DNA of 64,000 bases from Flaccisagitta enflata (GCA_965153355.1 OZ231127.1:8494001-8558000); one strand, 5' to 3'; positions 12,603-26,607 are shown, counted from the stretch's first letter. The notes: generated by a model from the sequence alone, not told the origin. A program made the numbers and translations.

Positions 12603-12639
12603 GATTTTTCAGATTTTTCAGATTTTTCAGATTTTTAAG
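12603..12639 (+). repeat. 11-bp tandem repeat
   Basis: Three to four copies of GATTTTTCA(GA). The surrounding 12.51-12.93 kb is AT-rich with nothing else recognised. Confidence 0.85.
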
Positions 12640-13538
12640 AATTGATGAAAAAACGTTAGACAAGAAATTTTTAATCATTACATCAATTCATTTATTTAGT
12701 CTAAAATCTAAAATGAAATATCTTTGATTTGGGCCAAATCTCAGCTCTGTTGATCAAATCATTTAAAAATGAGATCTGTTTTAAGAAAAAAGGTCAAATA
12801 ATGAAATCAACAAAAATAGCATTTTGAGAAATGGCGCTTCTACTTCATTTTATTGATATGTGAAAAATTTTAGAGGCTGATAGATTTTCTATAGGAAAAT
12901 CTTGCAGGAGCCAGGCAGAAAGGCTGAAAATACTAAGTCCAAGTTTTCTACGTGGCTCCATTGAATGTTTTCCAAGTGGCTCAATATTGAACATTAAAAA
13001 GTTTTCCCAGTGGCTCAATATTGCACAACAGAAAGTTTTCCAGGTGGCTCATTCAAGTACATTACTTGAAATAAGAGTGCCACTTACTGAGGGTGATACA
13101 ATTTTTTGTCTAAATGTGACAGCCCTAAATAAGGGTGCACTTTATGAGCCTTCATTAAATCATTCTTGAAAACTTTTCTGGGAGGCTCAATTGTTTTCTT
13201 TAGTCAATAATAGCTGACTGTTATCTACTAAGGCAACAACAGCAGTCAACCACATCCAGAGTGCAGTCAAAGCCTACACCACGGTGCTTTGCAACCCCAC
13301 TCCATGGTGATGTCTACAGAGAGGCAGCTAATTCACTGCTGATAGAAACCACTGAGCCACCTGTAAAATGATCAGAGAACACTTGTTGGGTGAATTCTTA
13401 ACCCACAAAACCAAGCATTGCTACCCCACTCCACAGTGACGCCTACAGAGGAGAGGATAATTTACTGATGATATCAGCCATTGAGCCACCTGATAAATGG
13501 TCAGAAAACACCTGTGTGGTCTAACAAGGGGAGAACTA

Positions 13539-13744
13539 GTGACATGAGGGGCTAGCGGGGTTGACTTACATGTTAAGCCTGATTTGGCTTATCCCCAGAT
13601 CACCACCCCATTTTGACCAAAAGCCCCTTTATATATACATATATATACATATAGGTCATCCTCAGATCAAATCAGAGATGCTCTTTGGGTGATACGTGAA
13701 AGTGGTTTTACATTAGTTTCAACCCCGCTAGCCCCTCTTTTCAC
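13539..13744 (+). mobile_element. 206-bp inverted-repeat segment (MITE-like), first copy
   Basis: The left arm GTGACATGAGGGGCTAGCGG (extending six more bases) is matched on the opposite strand at 13,719-13,744, about 25 of 26 positions in the better-preserved copies. The interior includes an ATATATACATATATATAC-type palindrome. Copies recur in every 1.03-kb unit, for example 14,566-14,771, 15,600-15,805 and 16,634-16,841. It looks like a miniature inverted-repeat element amplified with the array. No target-site duplication was established. Confidence 0.55.
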
Positions 13745-14261
13745 CCTTCTTAAAAATTTCTAAATGTCACTATTTTAGCAAATCAAGTGATTTCTACAAC
13801 GCTCAATGAAATGGTTTTCTTATTGGCACTTTATCAATCAGCATATATTGACCTCCTCAGAGCTGACTGCTCCAATTGCTAATCTCCCACAAAGATTCAT
13901 CTCAGATTAGCAGTCTCTCTCAGAGCAAGACTTTTAAGTATTGGCCAGGTAGAGCCACATAGAAAATAGTTTGATTCATTTTCCTATTGGCACAATATAA
14001 TGTTTTCCAGGGGGCTCAATATTGCACAATATAAAGTTTACTAGGTGGCTCAATATTGCAGAACAGAAAGTTTTCCAGGTGGCTCATTCACGCATTTTAC
14101 TTGAAATAAGAAAGCTACCTACTGAGGTAGAAACAGTTTTTTACCTTAATGTGAGATCCCTAAATGCAGGTGCATTTTATGAGCCTACTTGAAAACAGTC
14201 TTGAAAGTTTTCTAGGAGGCTCAATTGTATCCACACGTCAATTATAGCTGGCTGTTATCTT

Positions 14262-14520
14262 CTAATGCAAAAACAGCAGCCAACAGAGTGCATTCAAAGC
14301 CCACACCACGGTGCTTTGCAACCCCACTCCATGGTGACATCTGCAGAGAGGCAGCTTATTCACTGCAGATTCTAACCACTGAGCCACCTGAAAAATGATT
14401 AAAGGACACTTGTTGGATGCATTCTTAACCCACAAAACCAAGCCTTGCTGCCTCACTCTACAGTGACACCTACAGAGGAGAGGATACTTTACTGATGATA
14501 TCAGCCATTGAGCCACCTGA
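14262..14520 (-). repeat. tRNA-like (SINE-like) dimer inside the 1.03-kb unit
   Basis: On the minus strand, CAGGTGGCTCAGTGGTTAGA looks like a tRNA D-arm/A box (TGGCTCAGTGG), and about 50 bases later GGGTTGCAAAGC is a poor B-box match. A second paralogous stretch, GGTGGCTCAATGGCTGATAT, follows the same layout. Equivalent stretches recur in each array unit. This is consistent with a degenerate dimeric tRNA-derived SINE, but the B boxes are weak and no cloverleaf was verified. Confidence 0.35.
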
Positions 14521-17500
14521 TAAATGATCAGAGAACACCTGTGTGGTCTAACAAGGGGAGAACTAGTGACATGAGGGGCTAGCGGGGTTGGCTTACATGT
14601 TAAGCCTGATTTGGCTTATCCCCAGATCACCACCCCATTTTGACCAAAAGCCCCTTTATATATACATATATATACATATAGGTCATCCTCAGATCAAATC
14701 AGAGATCCTCTTTGGGTGATAAGTAAAAGTGGTTTAACATTAGTTTCAACCCCGCTAGCCCCTCTTGTCACCCTTCTTAAAAATTTTCTAAATGTCACTA
14801 TTGTGGCAAATCAAGTGATTTCTACAAGGCTCAATGAAATTGTTTTCTTAGTGGCTCTTTATCAATCAGCATATATTGACCTCCTCAGAGCTGACTGCTC
14901 CGATTGCTAATCTCCCACAAAGGTTCACCTCAGATTAGCAGTCTCTCTCAGAGCAAGACTTTTAAGTATTGGCCAGGTAGAGCCATATAGGAAATAGTTT
15001 GATTCATTTTCCTATTGGCACAATAAAATGTTTTCCAGGGGGCTCAATATTGCAAAATATAAAGTTTTCTAGGTGGCTCAATATTGCACAACAGAAAGTT
15101 TTCCAGGTGGCTTAATCATGTATTTTACTTGAAATAAGAGTGCTAGCTACTGAGGGAGAAACAGTTTTTACCTAAATATGAGAGCCCTAAATGCGGGTGC
15201 ATTATATGAGCCTACTTAAAAACAGTCTTGAATGTTTTCTAGGAGGCTCAATTGTATCCACATGTCAATGATAGCTGGCTGTAATTAACTAAGGCAACAA
15301 CAGCAGCCAACCATATCCGGAGTGCATTCAAAGCCCACACCACGGTGCTTTGCAACCCAACTCCATGGTGACATCTGTAGAGAGGCAGCTTATTCACTGC
15401 AGATTCTAACCACTGAGCCACCTGAAAAATGATTAAAGGACCTTTGTTGGATGCATTCTTAACCCCCAAAACCAAGCATTGCTACCTCACTCCACAGTGA
15501 TGCCTACAGAGGAGAGGATACTTTACTGATGATATCAGCCATTGAGCCACCTGATAAATGATCAGAGAACACCTGTGTGGTCTAACAAGGGGAGAACTAG
15601 TGACATGAGGGGCTAGCGGGGTTGACTTACATGTTACGCCTGATTTGGCTTATCCCCAGATCACCACCCCATTTTGACCAAAAGCCCCTTTATATATACA
15701 TATATATACATATAGGTCATCCCCAGATCAAATCAGAGATCCTCTTTGGGTGATAAGTGAAAGTGGTTTAACATTAGTTTCAACCCCGCTAGCCCCTCTT
15801 GTCACCCTTCTTAAAAATTTCTAAATGTCACTATTTTAGCAAATCAAGTGATTTCTACAAGGCTCAATGAAATGGTTTTCTTATTGGCATTTTATCAATC
15901 AGCATATATTGACCTCCTCAGAGCTGACTGCTCCGATTGCTAATCTCCCACAAAGGTTCACCTCAGATTAGCAGTCTCTCTCAGAGCAAGACTTATAAGT
16001 AATGGCCAGGTAGAGCCACATAGAAAATAGTTTGATTCATTTTCCTATTGGCACAATATAATGTTTTCCAGGGGGCTCAATATTGCACAATATAAAGTTT
16101 TCTAGGTGGCTCAATATTGCAGAACAGAAAGTTTTCCAGGTGGCTCATTCAGGCATTTTACTTGAAATAAGAAAGCTACCTACTGAGGGAGAAACAGTTT
16201 TTTACCTTATTGTGAGAGCCCTAAATGTGGGTGCATCTTATGAGCCTACTTGAAAACAGTCTTGATAGTTTTCTAGGAGGCTCAATTTTATCCACATGTC
16301 AATTATAGCTGGCTTTTATTTACTAATGCAACAACAGCAGCCAACCATATCCTGAGTGCATTCAAAGCCCACAAAACGGTGCTTTGCAACCCCACTCCAT
16401 GGTGACATCGGCAGAGAGGCAGCTTATTCACTGCAGATTCTAACCACTGAGCCACCTGAAAAATGATTAAAGGACACTTGTTGGATGCATTCATAACCCA
16501 CAAAACCAAGCCTTGCTACCTCACTCCACAGTGACACCTACAGAGGAGAGGATACTTTACTGATGATATCAGCCATTGAGCCACCTGATAAATGATCAGA
16601 GAACACTTGTGTGGTCTAACAAGGGGAGAACTAGTGACATGAGGGGCTAGCGGGGTTGGCTTACATGTTAAGCCTGATTTGGCTTATCCCCAGATCACCA
16701 TCCCATTTTGACCAAAAGCCCCTTTATATATACATATATATATACATATAGGTCATCCTCAGATCAAATCAGAGATCCTCTTTGGGTGATAAGTAAAAGT
16801 GGTTTAACATTAGTTTTAACCCCGCTAGCCCCTCTTGTTACCCTTCTTAAAAATTTTCTAAATGTCACTATTGCAGCAAATCAAGTGATTTCTACAAGAC
16901 TCAATAAAATTGTTTTCTCAGTGGCTCTTTATCAATCAGCATATATTGACCTCCTCAGAGCTGACTGCTCCAATTGCTTACTCCCACAAAGGTTCACCTC
17001 AGATTAGCAGTCTCTCTCAGAGCAAGACTTTTAAGTATTGGCAAGGTAGAGCCATATAGAAAATAGTTTGATTCATTTTCCTATTGGCACAATAAAATGT
17101 TTTCCAGGGGGCTCAATATTGCACAATATAAAGTTTTCTAGGTGGCTCAATATTGCACAACAGAAAGTTTTCCAGGTGGCTCAATCATGTATTTTACTTG
17201 AAAAAAGAGTGCTACCTACTGAGGGAGAAACAGTTTTTACCTAAATGTGAGAGCCCTAAATGTGGGTGCATTATATGAGCCTACTTAAAAACAGTCTTGA
17301 ATGTTTTCTAGGAGGCTCAATTGTATCCACATGTCAATAATAGCTGGCTGTTATTCGCTAAGGCAACAACAGCAGCCAACTATATCCGGAGTGCATTCAA
17401 AGCCCACACCACGATATTTGCAACCCCACTCCATGGTGATATCTGCAGAGAGACAGCTTATTTACTGCAGATCCTAACCACTGAGCCACCTGAAAAATGA

Positions 17501-20500
17501 TTAAAGGACCTTTGTTGGATGCACTCTTAACCCACATAACCAAGCATTGCTACCTCACTCCACAGTGAAGCCTACAGAGGAGAGGATAATTTACTGATGA
17601 TATCAGCCATTGAGCCACCTAATAAATGATCAGAGAACACCTGTGTGGTCTAACAACGGGAGAACTAGTGACATGAGGGGCTAGCGGGGTTGACTTACAT
17701 TTTAAGCCTGATTAGGCTTATCCCCAGATCACCACCCCATTTTGACTAAAAGCCCCTTTATATGTACATATATATACTTATAGGTCATCCTCAGATCAAA
17801 TCAGAGATCCTCTTTGGGTGATAAGTAAAAGTGGTTTAACATTAGTTTCAACCCCGCTAGCCCCTCTTGTCACCCTTCTTAAAAATTTTCTAAATGTCAC
17901 TTTTGTGGCAAATCAAGTGATTTCTACAAGGCTCAATGAAATGGTTTTCTAAGTGGCATTTATTGACCTTCTCAGAGCTGACTGCTCAGATTGCTAATCG
18001 CCCACAAAGGTTCACCTCAGATTAGCAGTCTCTTTCAGAGCAAGACTTTTAAGTATTGGCCAGGTAGAGCCACATAGAAAATAGTTTGATTCATTTTCCT
18101 ATTGGCACAATATAATGTTTTCCAGGGGGCTCAATATTGCACAATATAAAGTTTTCTAGGTGGCTCAATATTGCAGAACAGAAAGTTTTCCAGGTGGCTC
18201 ATTCACGCATTTTACTTGAAATACGAAAGCTACCTACTGAGGGAGAAACAGTTTTTTACCTTATTGTGAGAGCCCTAAATGTGGGTGCATCTTATGAGCC
18301 TACTTGAAAACAGTCTTGATAGTTTTCTAGGAGGCTCAATTTTATCCACATGTCAATTATAGCTGGCTTTTATTTACTAATGCAACAACAGCAGCCAACC
18401 ATATCCAGAGTGCATTCAAAGCCCACAAAACGGTGCTTTGCAACCCCACTCCATGGTGACATCGGCAGAGAGGCAGCTTATTCACTGCAGATTCTAACCA
18501 CTGAGCCACCTGAAAAATGATTAAAGGACACTTGTTGGATGCATTCATAACCCACAAAACCAAGCCTTGCTACCTCACTCCACAGTGACACCTACAGAGG
18601 AGAGGATACTTTACTGATGGTATCAGCCATTGAGCCACCTGATAAATGATCAGAGAACACTTGTGTGGTCTAACAAGGGGAGAACTAGTGACATGAGGGG
18701 CTAGCGGGGTTGGCTTACATGTTAAGCCTGATTTGGCTTATCCCCAGATCACCAACCCATTTTGACCAAAAGCCACTTTATATATACATATATATACACA
18801 TAGGTCATCCTCAGATCAAATCAGAGATCCTCTTTGGGTGATAAGTAAAAGTGGTTTAACATTAGTTTTAACCCCGCTAGCCCCTCTTGTTACCCTTCTT
18901 AAAAATTTTCTAAATGTCACTATTGTAGCAAATCAAGTGATTTCTACAAGGCTCAATAAAATTGTTTTCTCAGTGGCTCTTTATCAATCAGCATATATTG
19001 ACCTCCTCAGAGCTGACTGCTCCAATTGCTTATCTCCCACAAAGGTTCACCTCAGATTAGCAGTCTCTTTCAGAGCAAGACTTTTAAGTATTGGCCAGGT
19101 AGAGCCATATAGAAAATAGTTTGATTCATTTTCCTATTGGCACAATAGAATGTTTTCCAGGGGGCTCAATATTGCACAATATAAAGTTTTCTAGGTGGCT
19201 CAATATTGCACAACAGAAAGTTTTCCAGGTGGCTCAATCATGTATTCTACTTGAAATAAGAGTGCTACCTACTGAGGGAGAAACAGTTTTTACCTAAATG
19301 TGAGAGCCCTAAATGTGGGTGCATTATATGAGCCTACTTAAAAACAGTCTTGAATGTTTTCTAGGAGGCTCAATTGTATCCACATGTCAATAATAGCTGG
19401 CTGTTATTCACTAAGGCAACAACAGCAGCCAACTATATCCGGAGTGCATTCAAAGCCCACACCACGATATTTGCAACCCCACTCCATGGTGACATCTGCA
19501 GAGAGACAGCTTATTTACTGCAGATTCTAACCACTGAGCCACCTGAAAAATGATTAAAGGACCTTTGTTGGATGCACTCTTAACCCACATAACCAAGCAT
19601 TGCTACCTCACTCCACAGTGAAGCCTACAGAAAAGAGGATAATTTACTGATGATATCAGCCATTGATCAGAGAACACCTGTGTGGTCTAACAAAGGGAGA
19701 ACTAGTGACATGAGGGGCTAGCGGGGTTGACTTACATGTTAAGCCTGATTAGGCTTATCCCCAGATCACCACCCCATTTTGACTAAAAGCCCCTTTATAC
19801 GTACATATATATACTTATAGGTCATCCTCAGATCAAATCAGAGATCCTCTTTGGGTGATAAGTAAAAGTGGTTTAACATTAGTTTCAACCCCGCTAGCCC
19901 CTCTTGTCACCCTTCTTAAAAATTTTCTAATTGTCACTTTTGTGGCAAATCAAGTGATTTCTACAAGGCTCAATGAAATGGTTTTCTAAGTGGCATTTAT
20001 TGACCTTCTCAGAGCTGACTGCTCAGATTGCTAATCTCCCACAAAGGTTCACCTCAGATTAGCAGTCTCTTTCAGAGCAAGACTTTTAAGTATTGGCCAG
20101 GTAGAGCCACATAGAAAATAGTTTGATTTATTTTCCTATTGGCACAATAGAATGTTTTCCAGGGGGCTCAATGTTGCATAATATAAAGTTTTCTAGGTGG
20201 CTCAATATTGCACAACAGAAAGTTTTCCAGGTGGCTCATTCATGTATTTTACTTGAAATAAGAGTGCTACCTACTGAGGGAGAAACAGTTTTTTACCTAA
20301 ATGTGAGAGCCCTAGATGCGGGTGCATTTTATGAGCCTACTTGAAAACAGTCTTGAAAGTTTTCTAGGAGGCTCAATTGTATCCACATGTCAATAATAGC
20401 TGGTTGTTATCTACTAAGGCAACAACAAGAGCCAACCACATCCAGAGTGCATTCAAAGCCCACACCACGGTGCTTTGCAACCCCACTCCATGGTAACATC

Positions 20501-21696
20501 AGCAGAGAGGCAGCTTATTCACTGCAGATTCTAACCACTGAGCCACCTGAAAAATGATTAAAGGACACTTGTTCGATGCATTCTTAACCCACAAAAACAA
20601 GCATTGCTACTTCACTCCACCGTGACGCCTACAGAGTAGAGGATACTTTCCTGATGATATCAGCCATTGAGCCACCTGATAAATGATCAGAGAACACTTG
20701 TGTGGTCTAACAAGGGGAGAACTAGTGACATGAGGGGCTAGCGGGGTTGACTTACATGTTAAGCCTGATTTCGCTTATCCCCAGATCACCACCCCATTTT
20801 GACCAAAAGCCCCTTTATACATACATATATATACATATAAGTCATCCTCAGATCAAATCAGAGATCCTCTTTGGGTGATAAGTAAAAGTGGTTTAACAAT
20901 AATTTCAACCCCGCTAGCCCCTCTTGTCACCCTTCTTAAGAATTTTCTAAATGTCACTTATTGTTGCAAATCAAGTGATTTCTACAAGGCTCAATGAAGT
21001 GGTTTTCTTAGTGGCTCTTTATCAATCAGTGTATATTGACCTCCTCAGAGCTGACTGCTCGGATTGCTAATCTCCCACAGAGGTACACCTCAGATTAGCA
21101 ATCTTTCTCAGGGTCAGACTTTCATGTATTGGCCAGGTAGAGCCACATATTTTCCTACTGGCACAATAAAATGTTTTCCAGGTGGCTCAATATTGCACAA
21201 TATGAAGTTTTCTAGGTGGCTAAAGATTGCACAACAGAAAGTTTTCCCGGTGGCTCATTCTTGAGGGTGTTACTTACTGAGGCCAAAGCAGCTTTTGACT
21301 TAATCCTGACAGCCCTAAATGCGGATGCATATCATGAGCCTACAAGAAAATTCCTTTGAAAAGTTTTATTTGAGGCTCAAGTCAATAATGGCTGGTTGTT
21401 ATCCACTCAAGCAATATCAGCAGTTTACTCTACCCCAAGGATATTCATTTTTTTGGTCTTATATAAGAATCCAAGATCACTCCTCTTCATTTTGAGCCAA
21501 TAAGAAACCAGATAACAAGTGAGGATGTCTAGACAGCAGTGGTATCCAATAGCAAGGCAAATTTTCAGCAAGGTGTTTTCTATTGGTCAATTAATCTTAT
21601 GAGAACTACAAATGCCCATATTTGGCAATCATGTTTAAATAGTAATTTCAGTAGAGAGATGGGCCGAGAAGAAAATGAAGTATTGTGTGACACCCT

Positions 21697-22019
<323 letters not shown>

Positions 22020-22424
22020 TGACAAGGAGACAAGTTTTGATATTGCTTGAGCCAAAGAGAAAACATTGGATCAAAAATTTTTGAGCCAGTCAGAAAATCA
22101 TCTTGGGTTAACCTGCGGTGGTCAAATGTGTTAACATCGATCAGATTTTCTTAATGGCAAAAGAGCCAAAAAGAAAACATTCTCATTGCATGGTTGAGCC
22201 GGGTGGAGCGGCTCCCAGCGGCTCCCAGCGGCTCAACCTCAAGTAAGAAAATAAAGGGATAAGATTTTCTTTGAACGATCCAAAATCGCACTTCTAAGGC
22301 TTTTAGGAACTTTTTTTCAGATTTGGATTATCTCCTCAAGAGGCTGAAATATATCGATTCTTTATGTTGCAACTGACTTGGGACAGCCTGTAATAGTTTC
22401 TGTGAATCACATTTTCAGCGTGAA

Positions 22425-22540
22425 TTCAATTGTCCCACGAGGGAGTGAGTAAAGTGAGTGATCGAGCTTGTGAAGGGAGTGAGCGAGCGGTGCGAGCAAA
22501 GGAACGTTGTGAGCGACCTAGTGGCCCGTTAAAAACGCTA
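22425..22540 (+). repeat. interspersed repeat with GAGC/GAGT tracts, copy 1
   Basis: It starts TGTCCCACGAGGGAGTGAGT and runs through GAGCGAGCGGTGCGAGC. It is the reverse complement of part of 63,740-63,935. It lies in a 22.1-23.0 kb stretch without any recognisable gene. Confidence 0.7.
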
Positions 22541-23094
22541 TTGTCATGATTAGAAATGTTAAACAGATCCAAAGAAAGACAGTTTTACATGAGAAAAGCC
22601 ACAAAAAAGTTGATTTTGGCGAAAAAAGAGCTGTTCTTTAAATGTGTCTGTTCTGTAAATGTGACTAAAAATAAACCGACAATATTAAGGTTTGGCATAA
22701 CAAAACCAAATTATAACGGCTTAATTTGGGAAAAAAAAAGTCGAAGATTCAAAGATTCTTCGATTTTTCGAGACCTGCAGAGGAAATTTGTTTTCTAATC
22801 TATTTTTCATTAGTGTTAGGAAGTTGATGCATTTTTTGGTTGAAACAAGACTACGCATGAAATCAATAGCTTAGAATGAGCTAGTTTGTCTCTTTTAGCT
22901 GGCGCCAAGAGAAGTCTGTGTGATCAATAGTATTGAAGTAATGATTTTTTAAATCATTTTTTTTCCAAAAATGAGGTATTGACTTAGTTGATGTCTATTT
23001 GAACTTAAAAATGTCCACGGTGATAATTGTGCATGCTGACAAAAAATTTGAAGCCTGTGTGTCTGTCTGTTTGTCTGTCTGTCTCTTTTTTTTT

Positions 23095-23102
23095 TCTCTC
23101 TC

Positions 23103-23147
<45 letters not shown>

Positions 23148-23158
23148 TTCCCTCTCTG
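23095..23158 (+). repeat. (CT)n microsatellite
   Basis: CT dinucleotide run preceded by a short TGTC tetranucleotide tract. Confidence 0.97.
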
Positions 23159-23513
23159 TTACCCAGCATCTATGACTTTTTCCCTACGGCGAGAGACGTC
23201 TTTAATGATAAAACTTAAATACCAACCAACGCTTAGCCTAGTTTTTGAGTTAGAAAGGTTTACAATAACTCACTCCGATCTAAAGACGGTGTAAGATCAA
23301 GAATGACATTTCTTGTACCCAAATAGCAGTGAATCCGAGTATAGTGAATGGCCAGCTTAAGGTAGGAAAGTGAATATGCTAAATGCTTCACAAATCGTCA
23401 GACAATGACAGAATGATAGTTCCTTTATTACTAATGGCATTATTACGCCATCGTTAACTTCCAAATGTCGTTGCACCCAATTAGTCAATTTTGGGTCACT
23501 GCGGCACCGGCAA

Positions 23514-23517
<4 letters not shown>

Positions 23518-23577
<60 letters not shown>
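23518..23577 (+). repeat. (CT)n microsatellite
   Basis: Pure CT run of about 30 units. Confidence 0.97.
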
Positions 23578-23580
<3 letters not shown>

Positions 23581-24226
23581 CCTGTTAGACGCGTGCGTAG
23601 GCTGCGTCAAACGGCAGCCGCGTTGCCTAGACACCAAAGTCATGGAAGCGACAGCGATTCAAGCAGCTATTTCCAAAATACCCATGTAAACTTCTCTTAT
23701 CTAAGTTGTGTTTCTCCGGATATACAGCAAATGAGTGAAATTCAGTCGGTTATTGCTGTTCGCGCAATAACTATTCCAACAACCAAACGATACTAACAAC
23801 TAAGATCCACCAAAGCAATTTTTACATTGCGTAACCCGGGCATTTCTTAACTTTTAGTTACATCACATGAAATGGTTTGAATCGTTGTCTTTCCCGGTTT
23901 GCCGGTGGCGCAGAATATTTCCTTCTCCACTTCCTCCTCCTCCTCCTCTTCCTCTTCGCCATATCCCCTCCTCCTTTTTTATCTAGCCGGGGATGTTTCC
24001 ATTAACTGTGCCGATTACTTCATATTTTTCACCGGGTATTAAAATTCACCTCTAAATTAAGTGGTGATTAGTCTACGCAACAGATACCCTGAATCGTCTT
24101 TGTTTGACAGTCTGTCTGTCTGTCTGTCTAACACGCATTTGCCTTTCGTGATGATGTTGGCCGGATGCGCAATGTCCATAATTCAGCCTGTGTTTTTTTA
24201 TTCGCTTTTAGGGTAATTTTTTTTTT

Positions 24227-24735
24227 GGGCAGCGGCCCCGAAGGGGACGAAGTCCTGTAGAACGTAGGAGACCTTTGTTTGTTCGTTTGTCCATTTGTTT
24301 GTTCGTCCCCCCCCAGGACCTCTCAGGCCTGAAAAATGCCCTCTCAGGCCTAAAATCTGCCCTCTCAGGCCTGAAATCTGCCCTTTCAGGCCTGGAATCT
24401 GCCCTATCAGGCCTAAAATTTGTCCTTTCAGACCTGAAACCTGTCCTCTCAGGCTGCAAATCTGCCCTCTTAGGCCTGAAATCTGCCCCCTCAGATGCAA
24501 GGCCTGAGAGGGCAGATTTCAGGCCTGAGAGGGCAGATTTTAGGCCTGAGAGGGCTGATTTCAGGCCTGAGAGGGCCTGGGGGGGCGGACGGACGAACGG
24601 ACAAACGAACGAACGACAGTCCCCTGTGTTCTACAGGACTTCCTCTCCTTCGGGGCCGCTGCCCTGCCTCTCATTCCGATTTACAACCATGCAAAGCAGG
24701 GCATCGGGTATCGCTGACCACTTATTGCCCCTGTT
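24227..24735 (+). mobile_element. complete foldback-like element with internal ~21-bp arrays
   Basis: The left end is GGGCAGCGGCCCCGAAGGGG, followed by the hairpin-forming GTCCTGTAGAACG and a GTTCGTCCCCCCC junction. Next come about nine direct ~21-bp units (CTCTCAGGCCTGAAATCTGC), and then the same unit in the opposite orientation about five times. A mirror-image GGACGGACGAACG junction and CCCTTCGGGGCCGCTGCCCT follow. The right end continues with AAAGCAGGGCATCGGGTATC and GCTGACCA and abuts a T-rich tract. No protein is encoded. Confidence 0.8.
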
Positions 24736-24865
24736 CTTTTTTTTTTCTTTTTTTTTTTTTTTTTTTTTTTGTGGTCTGTAGCATTTCCTGTACCTCTGCA
24801 CTGAAAATCACTGGACGTTGATTCGCATTCTGAACGTTGAACAGTACACCCCCATACATAATTTT

Positions 24866-24935
24866 CAATGTCTTAAAGCGCGACTTACAGCGCGTCTTTA
24901 AGCGCGTTTTTAAGCGCGTCTTTAAGCGCGTCGAT
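24866..24935 (+). repeat. short minisatellite AAGCGCGTCTTT
   Basis: About five copies of a 12-13 bp unit AGCGCGTCTTTA with variation. Confidence 0.75.
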
Positions 24936-25236
24936 GACTAATCAAGACCCAAATATTCATCAGGTAGGTAACTTACCGTGCTCAAGGAAACTTACCCAGC
25001 CATGTTTTGATCGATAAGACAACAAGGCCGGATAAATGACCAATAAGTGGTCGATTCCAAGTGGGCAGGAACAGTTAAGTGGGTTGAAGGGGCTCCAATA
25101 CTCAGAAGTGACCCCTACCATTGATTTTAAGTCGCCAAAAAAAAAAAAAAAAATTGAATAAACAGAAATAATTAAAATAAGGCAAAATAAGGCAAAACAA
25201 AACAACACATCAATAACGCTTGTCAAACAGACCAAC

Positions 25237-25240
<4 letters not shown>

Positions 25241-25315
<75 letters not shown>

Positions 25316-25345
25316 ACCACCACCACCACCACCGCCACCACCACC

Positions 25346-25431
<86 letters not shown>
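25241..25431 (+). repeat. (GA)n-(CCA)n-(CAA)n compound microsatellite
   Basis: Three adjoining simple repeats: GA to about 25,312, then CCA to about 25,360, then CAA to 25,431. Confidence 0.97.
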
Positions 25432-25439
25432 AAACGCTA

Positions 25440-26607
25440 AGGTAAGGATGCTCATCTTAAGAAATCTGCTTACTACCCAAAAAACCGATTAAGATTTGCA
25501 GAGGCGATAAAATTTTGACAGGAGACGCAATTTTTTTTTCTTTATCTTAGAGATGCTGTCACAGCTTGCCTCCGTGGTGGGATGACTCTCCTTAAAACGA
25601 CGCTTGATTGTAAAGGACTAATTTTCGTGTATTAGAGTCACATAGTTACCTTCATCTTACCTTCCTATCAATCTACCGTCTATATTTCTAAATCTTCTAC
25701 TGTCACTCACTCAAACAATTGAGCGAAGTCAGATTGGTGAGAGGAATGCGGGCACAGCTCATCACATTCGTTCATTCAACTTTCTTTTTTGTCACTTGGG
25801 CATAACATAAGCTAGTTGTAAATACGTAATAGGTCCTTAGTAAACACCATTGAGATCTCCTTATTCATATAGTGTTGAGTGGTAATGTTGTCTAGTGTCC
25901 AACTTTGTACCGCCGTGTTTTGACCGCACACCTTTTCCTTGTTGTAACCTTACTTACCTCCGCCTGATCATTTACAGACTCGGCAATAAAAGATGAATGC
26001 GTATTTTTTCCATTTAGCGCCCCCCCTCCAAAAAGCGCCCCCCCCCTCTTTTTTCTGGGTATAACACTATTCAGAAGAGATTTGGACAGAAATATTGAGT
26101 AAAATGATGAAATAAAATAACACAATGAGCCATTTTTAAAGACTTTTAGACAGATGTTTGCAATGAATATCTCCATTTTGAGTCAAATTTAGCATTTTGG
26201 TAGTCTTTCATTGAAAAGATAGCCTGAATGACAGTTCATCTACCAAATAAAGGGGGCGCTAATTGGAGTGTTAAAAAGCAAGTCATATTTCAATTTCAAA
26301 AGCGCCCGGGGCGCTCTTTAGAAAAAATACGGTATTAGAAAACAAGATGTTCTGTTTATCTAATAATGGTAAAGCACAACCTCAAACCATTTATTTCTTC
26401 GACGAATCAGAGAAGACAATTGAAACAACAACCGAGGAAAAAAAAGAAAAGTTTCATCCATGTGAAAATAAAAACTAACTATTCTCATTTACGAGCTAAC
26501 GCCGCAGCTCTTCAACTGGATGAAAATTTTAGTCATAGAGACAAAAATATATGATTACAATATCCAGTTTAACCAAAGTGGGAAAAATATAACCGCGGTA
26601 AAGAAAA
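25440..26607 (+). promoter_or_regulatory. upstream region and presumed 5' leader of the Na+/K+-ATPase gene
   Basis: No gene was recognised. The stretch directly precedes the ATPase start codon, so it must hold the 5' leader or a leader intron and possibly the promoter. No TATA box, initiator or upstream exon could be defined. GCGCCC-rich patches occur at 26,020-26,045 and 26,300. This is assigned by position only. Confidence 0.3.

Larger units (their letters stand above)
12930..21400 (+). repeat. tandem array of ~1.03-kb units (8 copies)
   Basis: Eight units can be phased on a GTGACATGAGGGGCTAGC landmark at 13,539, 14,566, 15,600, 16,634, 17,668, 18,688, 19,705 and 20,725, giving periods of 1,017-1,034 bp. 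Each unit contains several GGTGGCTCA motifs, a ~206-bp segment bounded by inverted repeats, and two tRNA-like stretches on the minus strand. Units 4 and 6, and units 5 and 7, share private variants, implying a ~2.05-kb secondary duplication. Reading frames of 60-100 codons recur in each unit but carry stops and frameshifts between copies. No coding function is supported. Confidence 0.9.

Noticed and set aside
14262-18563. Recurrent 60-90 codon minus-strand frames (WLESAVNKLPL... type) in the 1.03-kb array
   Set aside because: Frames differ in start, stop and length between copies, and their sequence coincides with the tRNA-like repeat. No sign of coding selection.
22556-22798. 80-codon + strand frame
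   Set aside because: No recognisable domain, AT-rich composition with Lys/Phe bias, and no splice or start context better than chance.
24300-24590. Regularly spaced short repeats resembling a CRISPR array, also at 37.5 and 62.0 kb
   Set aside because: The units are directly adjacent without unique spacers, switch orientation within mirror-image elements, and lie in an intron-bearing animal genome.
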